From Prevotella sp. (GTDB taxonomy: Bacteria; Bacteroidota; Bacteroidia; Bacteroidales; Bacteroidaceae), in assembly GCA_022769825.1 (NCBI GenBank), contig JALEJI010000075.1:1-64000 (forward strand): a stretch of DNA of 64,000 nucleotides. Reading direction: 5' to 3'. The notes under the pieces were generated by a model. That model ran no database searches. It saw nothing but the letters and a program-made list of their open reading frames with translations, and was not told where the DNA came from. Positions within the stretch are counted from its first letter, which is position 1; each line of letters starts with the position of its first letter. Made by a program: the position numbers and the translations under genes. This document shows positions 34,201 through 43,212 of the stretch, piece after piece.

Positions 34201-37200
34201 TTAAAGTGTGATGTTGAATCCTACAGTCCACGTGCGGGCTTGCGGATAAACACCATAGTCCACGCCAAGCGAGGTACCGCCGGAGGCTATCTCCGGGTCG
34301 AAACCATGATACTTGGTGAACGTGAGCAGGTTCTCGGCGCTGACATAGAAGCGCAGGCGCTCCACCATGAACTTCATGGTAAGGCTCTTCGGGAGGGTGT
34401 ATCCCAAGGTGATGTTCTTCAAGCGGAAATATGAGCCATCGAAGATGTAGAGGTCGCTCGACTGCCAGTTGTTGGCGTCGCCATTGAAGAGGCGGGGAAT
34501 CTTGTTAGACGTGCCTGGGCCTGTCCATCGTCCGAGCATCCATGAGGGATAGTTGCTCGAGGCGATGTCGGTGCGGTGTGTGGCGTCGAACACGTCCACT
34601 CCGGCCACGCCCTGCCAGAACATGTTGAAGTCGAGGCCTTTCCATGAGGCGTTGAAGTTGATGCCATAGGTCCACTTTGGCGTTCCGTTGCCGATGTCGG
34701 TGCGGTCGTTGTTGTCGATAAGGCCGTCGCCGTTCACGTCGACGAAGCGCACGTCGCCGGGCTGCGCGTTGGGCTGGACAGGCTTGCCTTCAGCATTGAC
34801 ATAGCTGTTGACCTCATCCAAGGTCTGGAAGATGCCGGCGGTCTTGTAGCCGTAGAAGAACGGGAAAGGATGTCCGTTCTCGGCACGCGTGATGGTGCCG
34901 ATGCCCTGGAAGGAGTCGAGGTCGGCATAGCCGCTCTCGTTGCCATATTCCAGCAGGGTGTTGCTCAGGTAAGAGGCGTTGCCCTTGATAGAGAAGTTGG
35001 CGTCGGCGACGTGCCACTTGTAGCCAAGCTCAAACTCAACGCCGCGGTTGCGCATGTCGCCAACGTTGCCGATAGGCTTCGCCTCACCCACGTAGGAAGG
35101 TATGTTCATGGTCATCAGCATGCCATTGGTGCGCTTGTTGAAGTAGTCGACGGTGAACGTGAGGGCAGAATGGAAGAACGCAAAGTCGAGACCCAAGTCG
35201 GCCTGCTCGCTCTCCTCCCATTTCAGGTCGGGGTTGGCAAGGCCGCTCGCCTTTGAGCCAAGCACGAGGTTGACGGGATTGCCGAAATAATAGTTGTTGC
35301 CCGATGCCGTGTTGACCGTGTAGCGGAAGTTGCCGATATTATCGTTACCGTTCTTACCCCAAGAGAAACGGGCCTTGAGGATGTTGAGCCATTGCGGCAT
35401 CTTGAGATATGGCTCGTTGGCGATGTTCCAACCCAGCGACACAGAGGGGAACGTGCCGAACTTGTGGTTGGCGCCAAAGCGGCTGGAACCGTCGCGGCGA
35501 AGGGTGACCTGTGCCATGTAGCGCTCTTGGTAGTTGTAAGACAGACGCCCGAAGAGCGACGTCATCTTATACGGGTCGTAAGGATAGGCGTTGACGGAGT
35601 GGTCTACCACGGCGCCGTTCACCGTGCCGTCGTCGGCATAGGTCAGGCGATAGTTGCCGTTGGCGTAGGCTATCGAAGGCTTGAGAGGGTTGACAAGATA
35701 CTTCTTAGAGCCGTCAATCTGGTAGCCGCTGTACGACAGCGCGCTTTGGCCGAGCACGATGTTGAAATGGTGGTCGCCGAAGGTCTTGTCGTAGGTCAGC
35801 GTGTTTTCAACCTGCCACGTGGTGTTGCGGCAGTTGTTCACCGTGGCGTTAGTATATTGCGAGTTGTTGTTGGCAGAGTTGTAGAAGGTCTGCAGCGTGG
35901 CAGTCTCCGATCCCCAGAAAGACATGTCGGCCATGTAGGAGAAGCGGTATTTCAGGTTGTCTATCACGCCAAGCTCGGCAGAGAAGTTGCCGGTGAAGTG
36001 GTGGCTCCATCCTGGCTGTGAGGGCTCAAGCAGCAGGCCGAGAGGGTTGTTCATCTCGTTGTAAGCCGTGCCGGGAATCATGACTACGTTGCCGTTCTTG
36101 TCTTTCACGTCGTCGTATGGCGTGAGCACGCCCTTGGGGTCTTTCGTGTAATCGGTATATGTATAGCGGTTGTGCTGTGCCGTAGCTGCGTCGCCAGTGA
36201 CGAAAGGCGGCAGTATTGGCGACAAGGCGAGCGCTGAGCCAAGCACCGAGCCCCACGTGGAGTTGGCTTCGATGGTCGTGCTCTTGATGCGGGCATAAGA
36301 GAGGCTGACGCCGAGGTCGAGCTTGTTGAGGAAGTTGCGGTCCTTGGTGGCGTCGAGTACGTTCATGTTGGTGTTGGAACGCAAGGTCAAGCGGTTATAG
36401 TTTGACTTGCCGTAGTTTCCGCCCACGATACCTTCCTGGTCGTAGTAGCCCATTGAGAGATAATACTTCACGCGGTCGTTTCCGCCATTCACTGAGACAT
36501 CGTGCTTCTGCACCGGCGCGTTGTCGTTGAACACGAGGTCTTGCCAATCGGTGCCCGTGGTGACGGCATTGCCGTTGATGTCGGTCAGATGGTATGGGTC
36601 GGCGTAAAGAGGCGACTGGCCTGAGTTGACATATTGCTCGTTTTGCAGGATGGCATAGTCGGTGGCATTGAGCACGTCGCGCTTGCGCCATTTCGACTGC
36701 CAGCCATAAGAGAAGTCGTAGTTGATTTGCGCCTTGCCGCTCTTGCCTTGCTTGGTGGTGACAAGCACGACGCCATTGGCGGCGCGCGCTCCATAGATGG
36801 CACCTGAGGCGGCATCCTTCAGCACCTCTATGCTCTCAATGTCGTTGGGGTTGAGGGCGTCGATGCCTGACGAGCCTTCATAAGGTATGCCGTCGATAAT
36901 ATAAAGTGGGTCTGAGTTGTTGATGGTACCCGTGCCACGCACGCGAATACGGGCGGCGGCGCCTGGCTGACCGGAGTTTGACGTCACGTTGACGCCGGCG
37001 GCGAGTCCCTTCAGCGCGTTGTCGACACGCACCGGAGCCGTCTCTGCCAAGTCGGACGCGTCGACCTTGGCTATGGAAGCCGTCACCACGCTCTTCTTCT
37101 GTACGCCATAACCAATGACGACAACCTCGGATATGGTCTTCTGGTCTTCGAGAAGGGTGACACGCATGTCGGTAGAACCTTTCTTTTCCTGGGTCACGAA

Positions 37201-37428
37201 ACCTATATAGGAAAAGACGAGTGTAGAGCCTGGCTGGCCCTTGAAAGAGAATTTGCCGTCAAGGTCGGTGACAGAACCTCGGGAACTGCCTTTCTCCATG
37301 ACGGACGCGCCAACGATTGGCTCACCGGACTTGTCGACGACCGTGCCCTGGAACAAAGCGTCCTGGGCCCATGTCACAACAGTACACAGCAGAGCTACCA
37401 ATAGGGTAATTAGTCTTGCTTGTTTCAT
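34201..37428 (-). CDS. SusC-type TonB-dependent glycan transporter of the beta-glucan locus
   Basis: A 1075-residue SusC: signal peptide ending VVTWAQ, CarboxypepD_reg-like domain (ALFQGTVVDKSGEPIVGASVMEKG), TonB-box area before VVVIGYGVQKKSVVTAS, plug with IRVRGTGTINNSDPLYIIDGIPYEG and IYGARAANGVVLVTTKQG, and a barrel ending ARTWTVGFNITL. The frame is open to a further start at 37515, but the promoter motif at 37471 lies between, and the signal peptide begins at the ATG 37428, so that start is used. First gene of the five-gene SusC-SusD-SGBP-GH16-GH3 unit; it should import laminari-oligosaccharides. Confidence 0.95.
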   Translation of the reverse strand: MKQARLITLLVALLCTVVTWAQDALFQGTVVDKSGEPIVGASVMEKGSSRGSVTDLDGKFSFKGQPGSTLVFSYIGFVTQEKKGSTDMRVTLLEDQKTISEVVVIGYGVQKKSVVTASIAKVDASDLAETAPVRVDNALKGLAAGVNVTSNSGQPGAAARIRVRGTGTINNSDPLYIIDGIPYEGSSGIDALNPNDIESIEVLKDAASGAIYGARAANGVVLVTTKQGKSGKAQINYDFSYGWQSKWRKRDVLNATDYAILQNEQYVNSGQSPLYADPYHLTDINGNAVTTGTDWQDLVFNDNAPVQKHDVSVNGGNDRVKYYLSMGYYDQEGIVGGNYGKSNYNRLTLRSNTNMNVLDATKDRNFLNKLDLGVSLSYARIKSTTIEANSTWGSVLGSALALSPILPPFVTGDAATAQHNRYTYTDYTKDPKGVLTPYDDVKDKNGNVVMIPGTAYNEMNNPLGLLLEPSQPGWSHHFTGNFSAELGVIDNLKYRFSYMADMSFWGSETATLQTFYNSANNNSQYTNATVNNCRNTTWQVENTLTYDKTFGDHHFNIVLGQSALSYSGYQIDGSKKYLVNPLKPSIAYANGNYRLTYADDGTVNGAVVDHSVNAYPYDPYKMTSLFGRLSYNYQERYMAQVTLRRDGSSRFGANHKFGTFPSVSLGWNIANEPYLKMPQWLNILKARFSWGKNGNDNIGNFRYTVNTASGNNYYFGNPVNLVLGSKASGLANPDLKWEESEQADLGLDFAFFHSALTFTVDYFNKRTNGMLMTMNIPSYVGEAKPIGNVGDMRNRGVEFELGYKWHVADANFSIKGNASYLSNTLLEYGNESGYADLDSFQGIGTITRAENGHPFPFFYGYKTAGIFQTLDEVNSYVNAEGKPVQPNAQPGDVRFVDVNGDGLIDNNDRTDIGNGTPKWTYGINFNASWKGLDFNMFWQGVAGVDVFDATHRTDIASSNYPSWMLGRWTGPGTSNKIPRLFNGDANNWQSSDLYIFDGSYFRLKNITLGYTLPKSLTMKFMVERLRFYVSAENLLTFTKYHGFDPEIASGGTSLGVDYGVYPQARTWTVGFNITL

Positions 37429-37470
37429 GTGAGTTAAAAAATTTAATTTTGGTTTTCTTGGTTTATGTTG

Positions 37471-37478
37471 CAAAGGTA
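37471..37478 (-). promoter_or_regulatory. -7 promoter motif of the beta-glucan utilisation operon
   Basis: TACCTTTG on the minus strand, 42 bases before the SusC ATG. Confidence 0.75.
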
Positions 37479-37539
37479 GTAAAAAACGATACACGATATA
37501 AAGAGATGTTCTCAAAAAGTGGATTCCACAAAAACGAGA

Positions 37540-37584
37540 ATAAGCGTAAGCCGTTGATTTTCAGAATCAACTGTTTACGCTTAT
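37540..37584. promoter_or_regulatory. Long dyad upstream of the beta-glucan operon promoter
   Basis: Arms 37540-37559 and 37565-37584 (outer ATAAGCGTAA/TTACGCTTAT, inner GTTGATT/AATCAAC) pair at 18 of 20 positions around a 5-base centre. It starts about 60 bases upstream of the -7 motif, a place suited to an activator site, though it could equally be a structured RNA end. No regulator gene for the locus is in the window. Confidence 0.4.
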
Positions 37585-37701
37585 ATTCCGACAAAAGTAG
37601 ATGGAATCTGAATGTCGCAGCTTGACGAAAAGGCTGCGCCAGGGGCGGTTTGCCCCCATATTCATCATTACTTCAACCCCAAAATCTTCACCGTATGCTT
37701 T

Positions 37702-37730
37702 GCAGGGTGCGGGTAGGGATGGTTAGGGGT
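37702..37730. repeat. G+C-rich repeat, partner of 8864-8900
   Basis: GGGTAGGGATGGTTAGGGG core with GCAGGG in front; the reverse complement of the sequence at 8864-8900 matches it closely. The downstream GCAACCCGAATGGC (37736-37749) also occurs at 7725-7738 inside the large inverted repeat. It lies 55 bases from the end of element copy B. Confidence 0.7.
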
Positions 37731-37927
37731 CGTCAGCAACCCGAATGGCCCAATGCGGCGATTTGCCAATGCGCCGACGCTAAATTGTAAAATATTATTG
37801 CCAAAATTTAACACTTGGAAACCGGTGCAAATAGAGCGGAAAAACTGTCGGAGGCTACCCCTTTTCGGCACCGCCGGTGTCTTTTTTACCAAATTTTGTT
37901 GCCATAGTAGCCAAATGGCGTCACCGT

Positions 37928-38015
37928 TACACCGTAACGGCAACGCGATTACACCGTAACGGCAACGCGATTGCACCGTAACGGCGACGCGATTGCACCG
38001 TAACGGCGACGCGAT
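37928..38015 (-). repeat. 22-bp tandem array of copy B, 4 units
   Basis: Units begin at 37928, 37950, 37972 and 37994 and read TACACCGTAACGGCAACGCG-type on the plus strand (reverse complement of the copy A unit). The first two carry the TT variant, the last two the TC variant. Confidence 0.96.
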
Positions 38016-38088
38016 TTTTGCGAATTGGCAACGTCCGGAAAGCGCAAATAATGCAAACAGTTGACATTCAACGGTTTATAGAAACAGC

Positions 38089-38146
38089 CTGAGAATCGAT
38101 TTTTTTCGACCAAGAGACTGCTTGGTTGAAAAAAATCGATTCTCAG
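38089..38146. repeat. Near-perfect 26-bp inverted repeat at the end of copy B
   Basis: Arms 38089-38114 and 38121-38146 (CTGAGAATCGATTTTTTT / AAAAAAATCGATTCTCAG outer part) pair at 25 of 26 positions with a 6-base loop. The same structure is partly decayed in copy C (61714-61771) and more so in copy A. Confidence 0.9.
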
Positions 38147-38269
38147 ACGACCATTTGTAAAATATTATTATTCACTTTGCAGGGGCCGTTACTCCCTTCT
38201 TTTCCACCATTATCGGGGGCCGTACATGCCCATGGCTTGCATGCCATCACTCTTGGCGGAAAAGCCGCG

Positions 38270-39868
38270 TCAAGGGCGGTTTATCACCTCCAACGCCTTT
38301 GTCACGATGTCGCTTTGCTGGTTCATGACCTGGAAATATTGGCTCATGTCCCATATGTCGCGAGCGATGAGAGCCTTGAGCTGGGCACGCAGGTAAACGA
38401 GGGTGCGGTCAAGCTCAGCCTTGTCCTTGGGCTCTATCTTCTGCTTCTTGCCGTCGCTGATGATGCTGTCGACAAGTTGTTGCGGGACCGTGAAGTGTTC
38501 GAGATAGGCGCTGAACTGCGGATATTTTGCCTTGAGCTGCTTGCGGTGCGAGTCCATGAATTTAAGGTCGTTGTCCAACACTATTCCCTTCGCCATCAGC
38601 TTGCGGTGGAATGTGGTGAACCTCATGGTGTCGAGAGGCACGAAATAGTCGGGCATGATACCTCCCCCGCCATACACCACGCGGTTCTTGCGAAGGGTGT
38701 GGAACTTCAGAGAGTCGGCAAAATGTATGCTGTCGGCGGAATAAAGCTCTCCGTGCTTATAGCGTGTGTCGAGCTCCATCTCATAGTCCTTGCGGTCGCC
38801 CTTCACGTATGGCTTCTGTATGCAGCGACCCGACGGGGTATAATAATGTGCGATGGTGAGCCTCATCATCGAACCGTCAGGAAAGCCCACGGGGCGTTGC
38901 ACCAATCCCTTTCCGAAGGAGCGTCTGCCCACCACCGTGCCACGATCCTGGTCTTGCAAGGCACCTGTGACAATCTCGGCGGCTGAGGCCGTCAGCTCAT
39001 TTATCAAGACCACCACCTTGCCGTCAACGAGCTTGCCGTCGCCCTTCGCCACATATTCTGACCGTGGCACCTGGCGACCTTGCGTATATACGATGAGGTC
39101 GCCCTTGCGCAAGAACTCATTGGCTATGCTCACGGCGGCCTGCAAATAGCCGCCTCCGTTGTCTTGCAAGTCGAGAATGAGGTTCCGCATGCCCTTGCCT
39201 TTAAGGTCGCTGACGGCTGTCATGAACTCGTCGTAGGTCGTGGCGCCAAAACTGCCTATACGGATATAACCCGTGGCAGGAGCTATCATGTACCAACCGT
39301 CGATGGTCTTCACCGGAATCTTGTCGCGAACCACGGTGAAATGGAGCTTTTCCGCTATTCCGCGCCTTGCTATGGTGAGCTTTACCTTTGTACCCTTGGG
39401 ACCTCTCAGCCTCCTCATTATCTCCTCTCGGCTCATCTTCACACCGGCTATCGCCGTGTCGTTTACGGCTATGACGCGGTCGCCCGACATGATGCCCACT
39501 TTCTCGGAAGGGCCTTTCGCCACGGTTTGTATCACGAGCAGCGTGTCTTCCTGCATGTTGAACTGTATGCCGACACCCTCGAATGAGCCATTGAGCGACT
39601 CGTTCATGGCCTTGGTCTCCTTGGCCGTGGTGTAAGAAGAATGAGGGTCGAGCTTCGCAAGCATCCCTCGAATGCCGTCCTCCACAAGCTTGTTTTGGTC
39701 GACGGAGTCGACATAGAAACTATTTATGGCTATCTCCGCGATTTGCAACTTGCGCAGAGGCGAGTCCTTGCCAAAGTCCAATCGCAGTTGTGCCTGTGCC
39801 GGCGCCGACAAGAAAAGCGGCAACAGCAAAAGGGTGGCATGGAGAAAATGCGTGATGTGTTTCATCAT
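38270..39868 (-). CDS. S41-family C-terminal processing peptidase (CtpA-like)
   Basis: A 532-residue periplasmic protease. The signal peptide ends APAQA. A PDZ domain (GVGIQFNMQEDTLLVIQTVAKGPSEKVGIMSGDRVIAVND) is followed by the S41 domain with the catalytic Ser in NELTASAAEIVTGALQDQ and the Lys in SFGKGLVQ. It should trim C termini of periplasmic proteins. ATG codons at 39868 and 39865 are both possible; a longer frame begins only at TTG. It is the last gene of a run GNAT-like, parE, S41, with parE ending 47 bases upstream. Confidence 0.92.
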   Translation of the reverse strand: MMKHITHFLHATLLLLPLFLSAPAQAQLRLDFGKDSPLRKLQIAEIAINSFYVDSVDQNKLVEDGIRGMLAKLDPHSSYTTAKETKAMNESLNGSFEGVGIQFNMQEDTLLVIQTVAKGPSEKVGIMSGDRVIAVNDTAIAGVKMSREEIMRRLRGPKGTKVKLTIARRGIAEKLHFTVVRDKIPVKTIDGWYMIAPATGYIRIGSFGATTYDEFMTAVSDLKGKGMRNLILDLQDNGGGYLQAAVSIANEFLRKGDLIVYTQGRQVPRSEYVAKGDGKLVDGKVVVLINELTASAAEIVTGALQDQDRGTVVGRRSFGKGLVQRPVGFPDGSMMRLTIAHYYTPSGRCIQKPYVKGDRKDYEMELDTRYKHGELYSADSIHFADSLKFHTLRKNRVVYGGGGIMPDYFVPLDTMRFTTFHRKLMAKGIVLDNDLKFMDSHRKQLKAKYPQFSAYLEHFTVPQQLVDSIISDGKKQKIEPKDKAELDRTLVYLRAQLKALIARDIWDMSQYFQVMNQQSDIVTKALEVINRP

Positions 39869-39915
39869 AATAACGTGTTTCAAGGCGCGAGCCTGTCAAA
39901 AAGTGTGTTAAAGCG

Positions 39916-41883
39916 TCAGTCTATCAAATCGGTGTCTTGAGGCAAGTCTTCCTCAATGACAAGATTGTCGATGATGAAGTTTTGACGCTCCATGGTGTTC
40001 TTGCCCATGTAGTATTCGAGGAGCTTCTGCACCTGGTCGTTCTTGTGGAGCGTCACTTGCTCGAGACGCATGTCAGGACCGATGAAATGGACGAATTCGT
40101 CGGGTGAAATCTCTCCAAGGCCCTTGAACCTGGTAATCTCCGGGTCTGGCCCGAGGTCGCGTATGGCGTTGAGCCTTTCCTCCTCGCTATAGCAATAGCG
40201 AGTGATGAAATCGCCCTTTTTCTCGTTAGCTGCCAGTCGCGCGTCGGCGGCTGCAATGACCTTCTTGCTCTTTATCTTGGTGCGGCGGTTGCGCACGCGG
40301 AAGAGAGGGGTCTGGAGCACGTAGACGTGGCCTTTCTTGATAAGCTCGGGATAGAACTGGAGGAAGAATGTGATGAGTAGCAACCGGATGTGCATGCCAT
40401 CGACATCGGCATCAGTCGCCACGATAACCTTGTTGTAGCGCAAGTTGTCGAGACCGTCCTCAATGTCGAGCGCCGCCTGCAAGAGGTTGAACTCCTCGTT
40501 CTCGTAGACCACCTTCTTGGTCAACCCAAACGAGTTGAGAGGCTTTCCGCGCAGCGAGAACACGGCTTGCGTGTTCACGTCGCGGCTCTTCGTGATGCTT
40601 CCGCTTGCCGAGTCGCCCTCGGTTATGAAGATGCTCGACTCTTCCTTGCGGTCATCCTTCGTGTCGCTGTAGTGGACCCTGCAGTCGCGCAACTTGCGAT
40701 TGTGGAGGTTGGCCTTCTTGGCGCGCTCACGCGCCAGCTTGGTAACGCCGGCCATGGCCTTGCGCTCGTGCTCGCTCTCCTTTATCTTGTTTTCCAGCAC
40801 GTCGGCTACATCCTCTTTGTGAATGTGCAGATAGTTGTCGACCTCGCGCTTCACGAAGTCGCCGACATACTTGTTTATGGTCTCGCCACCGGGTTCCATG
40901 AGCGTGGAGCCGAGCTTGATTTTTGTCTGCGACTCAAACACCGGCTCTTCCACGTTGATGGCGATGGCCGCCACTATGCCGTTGCGAATGTCGGTGTACT
41001 CATAGTTCTTGTCGTAGTATTCCTTGATGGTCTTGGCTATATGCTCCTTGAACGCGCTCTGGTGGGTGCCGCCTTGCGTGGTGTGCTGGCCATTGACAAA
41101 GCTGTGGTATTCCTCACCATACTGGTTGGTATGGGTGAAGGCAATCTCTATGTCCTCGCCCTTGAGGTGGATGATGGGGTACAGCGGGTCTGTCGTCATG
41201 GTGTCGACAAGCAAGTCCTCAAGGCCGTTGCGGCTCTTGATGCGCCTGCCGTTATACATTATGGTAAGCCCGCTGTTAAGGTAAGTGTAGTTGCGGAGCA
41301 TGGTCTCCACGAACTCATCGTGGAAAGAATAGTTCTTGAAGAGCGTATTGTCCGGCTCAAAGAATATGTACGTGCCGTTCTCGTCATGCGACGGCTCCGT
41401 CTTGTCGCTCTTGAGCTTGCCTTTCTCAAACACGAGAGCGCGCACGTTGCCCTCTCGGTAACTCTTCACTTCGAAACGCGAGCTCAGGGCGTTTACCGCC
41501 TTCACGCCGACACCGTTGAGACCGACACTTTTCTTGAATGCCTTGGTGTCGTACTTTCCGCCGGTGTTCAGCATCGACACCGCCTCCACGAGCTTGCCTT
41601 GCGGTATGCCACGGCCATAGTCGCGGACCGACACGCGGAGATTGTCGTCGATGTCGACCTCTATGCGGTCGCCGGCGTTCATCTTGAACTCGTCGATGGA
41701 GTTGTCGATAACCTCCTTGAGCAACACGTAGATGCCGTCCTCGGGCAGGTTGCCATCGCCCAAACGACCGATATACATGCCCGGACGCGTGCGGACATGC
41801 TCCATGTCGGACAGGTGCCGGATGTTGTCGTCGGTATATGATGGCGTGTCGGGTGATGCCGGAGTGATATTTTCGTCTGCCAT
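39916..41883 (-). CDS. parE: DNA topoisomerase IV subunit B
   Basis: A 655-residue type IIA topoisomerase ATPase subunit. The GHKL domain shows [24 protein letters not shown] (catalytic Glu) and [14 protein letters not shown]; the TOPRIM domain shows [28 protein letters not shown] and [19 protein letters not shown]. The wording [24 protein letters not shown] is that of the Bacteroidetes ParE group and not of GyrB, but the two are close; parC is not adjacent in this window. Decatenates chromosomes with ParC. Confidence 0.88.
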   Translation of the reverse strand: MADENITPASPDTPSYTDDNIRHLSDMEHVRTRPGMYIGRLGDGNLPEDGIYVLLKEVIDNSIDEFKMNAGDRIEVDIDDNLRVSVRDYGRGIPQGKLVEAVSMLNTGGKYDTKAFKKSVGLNGVGVKAVNALSSRFEVKSYREGNVRALVFEKGKLKSDKTEPSHDENGTYIFFEPDNTLFKNYSFHDEFVETMLRNYTYLNSGLTIMYNGRRIKSRNGLEDLLVDTMTTDPLYPIIHLKGEDIEIAFTHTNQYGEEYHSFVNGQHTTQGGTHQSAFKEHIAKTIKEYYDKNYEYTDIRNGIVAAIAINVEEPVFESQTKIKLGSTLMEPGGETINKYVGDFVKREVDNYLHIHKEDVADVLENKIKESEHERKAMAGVTKLARERAKKANLHNRKLRDCRVHYSDTKDDRKEESSIFITEGDSASGSITKSRDVNTQAVFSLRGKPLNSFGLTKKVVYENEEFNLLQAALDIEDGLDNLRYNKVIVATDADVDGMHIRLLLITFFLQFYPELIKKGHVYVLQTPLFRVRNRRTKIKSKKVIAAADARLAANEKKGDFITRYCYSEEERLNAIRDLGPDPEITRFKGLGEISPDEFVHFIGPDMRLEQVTLHKNDQVQKLLEYYMGKNTMERQNFIIDNLVIEEDLPQDTDLID

Positions 41884-41931
41884 ACTATCTAATATATATC
41901 ATGTAAATATCGTTCACCACTCTCAGACGCG

Positions 41932-43077
41932 TCAGCCTATTTGCTTGCGATAGCATCGTCTTCTCTTGTGGTTGATGTGCTCAAGGTTGCCCCACTGGCT
42001 TTGCACGCTGTTGTTGTCTTCCATCTCCACGTTGGTCTCGCCCCACTTGAAGCCATAGTCGATATAGCGCGGTATGAGGTCGGCAAACAGCAAGGCGTTG
42101 GCTCCCTTGGTGCGGTATTCGGGCAAGAAGCCTATGAGCAGCAAGTCGACGCCCTCGGTCTTGTGGAACTTCAACGCCCTAAGCAGGTGCCACCAACCGA
42201 ACGGGAACAACCGGCCACGGTGGCATTTCTGCATGGCGCGGGCCATCGACGGCATGGTGACGCCCACGCCGATGAGCTTGTCGTCCTTGTTGCCGTCAAC
42301 CACGAGGGTGACGAGGTTGAGGTCAAGCATCGGCAAATACGACTTCACGTAATCGTCGATCTGGCGCTCGGTGAGCTCCACGTAGCCGTAAAGGTCCTTG
42401 TAGGTCTCGTTGATGAGCCTGAAGATGTCGTAGACGATGGTGCCATGCTTCACGTCTTTCTTTGTTATCTTCTTCACGTGAAGGTTGTAGCGCTTCTCTA
42501 TCATGGCCGAGAGCTTGGCAAACTTCTCAGGGGTCTTCTCCGGCATGGGGAGATAATACTCCACGTAGTCGTTGTCCTTGACCCATCCGCCAAGCTTCTC
42601 CATGTGCTCAGGATAGTAGGGGTAATTGTAGATCGTGGGCATGGTGCCGAGCTTGTCGAAGCCCATGATGAGCATGCCCTCGGGATCGAGGTCGGTGAAG
42701 CCAAGCGGGCCAACCATGGCGGTCATGCCCTTGCTCTTGCCCCAAGCCTCAACTGCGTCGAAGAGAGCCTTTGTCACCTCTATGTCGTCCACGAAATCTA
42801 TCCAGCCAAAGCGCACGTCTTTCTTGCCGAACTTCTCGTTGGCGCGATTGTTGATGATGGCGGCCACGCGACCGGCGAGCTTGCCATCCTTATAAGCCAT
42901 GAAATACTCCGCCTCGCAGAAGTCAAAGGCGACGTTCTTGTCACGGCTGAGAGTGTTCATGTCATCAAAAAACAAAGTCGGGGCATCATAGGCGTTGCCC
43001 TTGTAAAGATCGTAATGGAAATCTATAAACTTGGCAAGATCCTTCTTTGTCTCTACCCTTTTAATCTCTATCGACAT
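41932..43077 (-). CDS. GNAT-like N-acetyltransferase family protein, conserved in Bacteroidetes
   Basis: A 381-residue cytoplasmic protein. The N-terminal half has a GNAT-like fold signature (EYFMAYKDGKLAGRVAAIINNRANE; FGWIDFVDDIEVTKALFDAVEAWGKSKGMTAMVGPLGF) and the C-terminal half repeats a GNAT-like pattern (LVVDGNKDDKLIGVGVTMPSM; YRTKGANALLFADLIPRYIDYGFKWGETNVEMEDN). The family is widespread in the phylum but I know no substrate. It starts the GNAT-parE-S41 run, with promoter motif at 43131; parE begins 48 bases after its stop. Confidence 0.75.
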   Translation of the reverse strand: MSIEIKRVETKKDLAKFIDFHYDLYKGNAYDAPTLFFDDMNTLSRDKNVAFDFCEAEYFMAYKDGKLAGRVAAIINNRANEKFGKKDVRFGWIDFVDDIEVTKALFDAVEAWGKSKGMTAMVGPLGFTDLDPEGMLIMGFDKLGTMPTIYNYPYYPEHMEKLGGWVKDNDYVEYYLPMPEKTPEKFAKLSAMIEKRYNLHVKKITKKDVKHGTIVYDIFRLINETYKDLYGYVELTERQIDDYVKSYLPMLDLNLVTLVVDGNKDDKLIGVGVTMPSMARAMQKCHRGRLFPFGWWHLLRALKFHKTEGVDLLLIGFLPEYRTKGANALLFADLIPRYIDYGFKWGETNVEMEDNNSVQSQWGNLEHINHKRRRCYRKQIG

Positions 43078-43130
43078 CTGGTATAAATATTATCTTATGC
43101 TAAATTATTGAAGTACAAACATTTAGTGGG

Positions 43131-43138
43131 CAAAAGTA
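43131..43138 (-). promoter_or_regulatory. -7 promoter motif of the GNAT-parE-S41 operon
   Basis: TACTTTTG on the minus strand, 54 bases before the GNAT ATG. Confidence 0.6.
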
Positions 43139-43212
43139 ATCAAAAACAAGGAAAAGGCAAAGTGAATTTACATTTTTAAGACAAAAAAAATGACATGGCC
43201 GACTTCGCGGAA

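Larger units (their letters stand above)
37786..38169 (-). repeat. Dispersed intergenic repeat element, copy B (four 22-bp units, inverted)
   Basis: A 384-bp copy of the element, in the opposite orientation to copies A and C. It is bounded by the direct repeat TGTAAAATATTATT (37786-37799 and 38156-38169). The conserved 60-bp end is at the left here (CCAAAATTTAACACTTGG, then TAGAGCGGAAAAA). The array is 37928-38015, and the hairpin end is intact (38089-38146). It lies in the tandem gap between the S41 peptidase gene's 3' end and the SusC operon promoter region. No coding content is credible; the frame through it translates the array itself. Confidence 0.93.

Noticed and set aside
37429..37515. 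N-terminal extension of the beta-glucan SusC
   Set aside because: It would place 29 basic residues before an ordinary signal peptide, and the promoter motif lies inside it.
40390..41841. 483-codon plus-strand frame opposite parE
   Set aside because: Antisense shadow with biased Val/His/Leu composition and no recognisable motif.
41941..43086. 381-codon plus-strand frame opposite the GNAT-like gene
   Set aside because: Mirrors the real gene almost end to end; the minus-strand protein has a conserved family pattern and a promoter.
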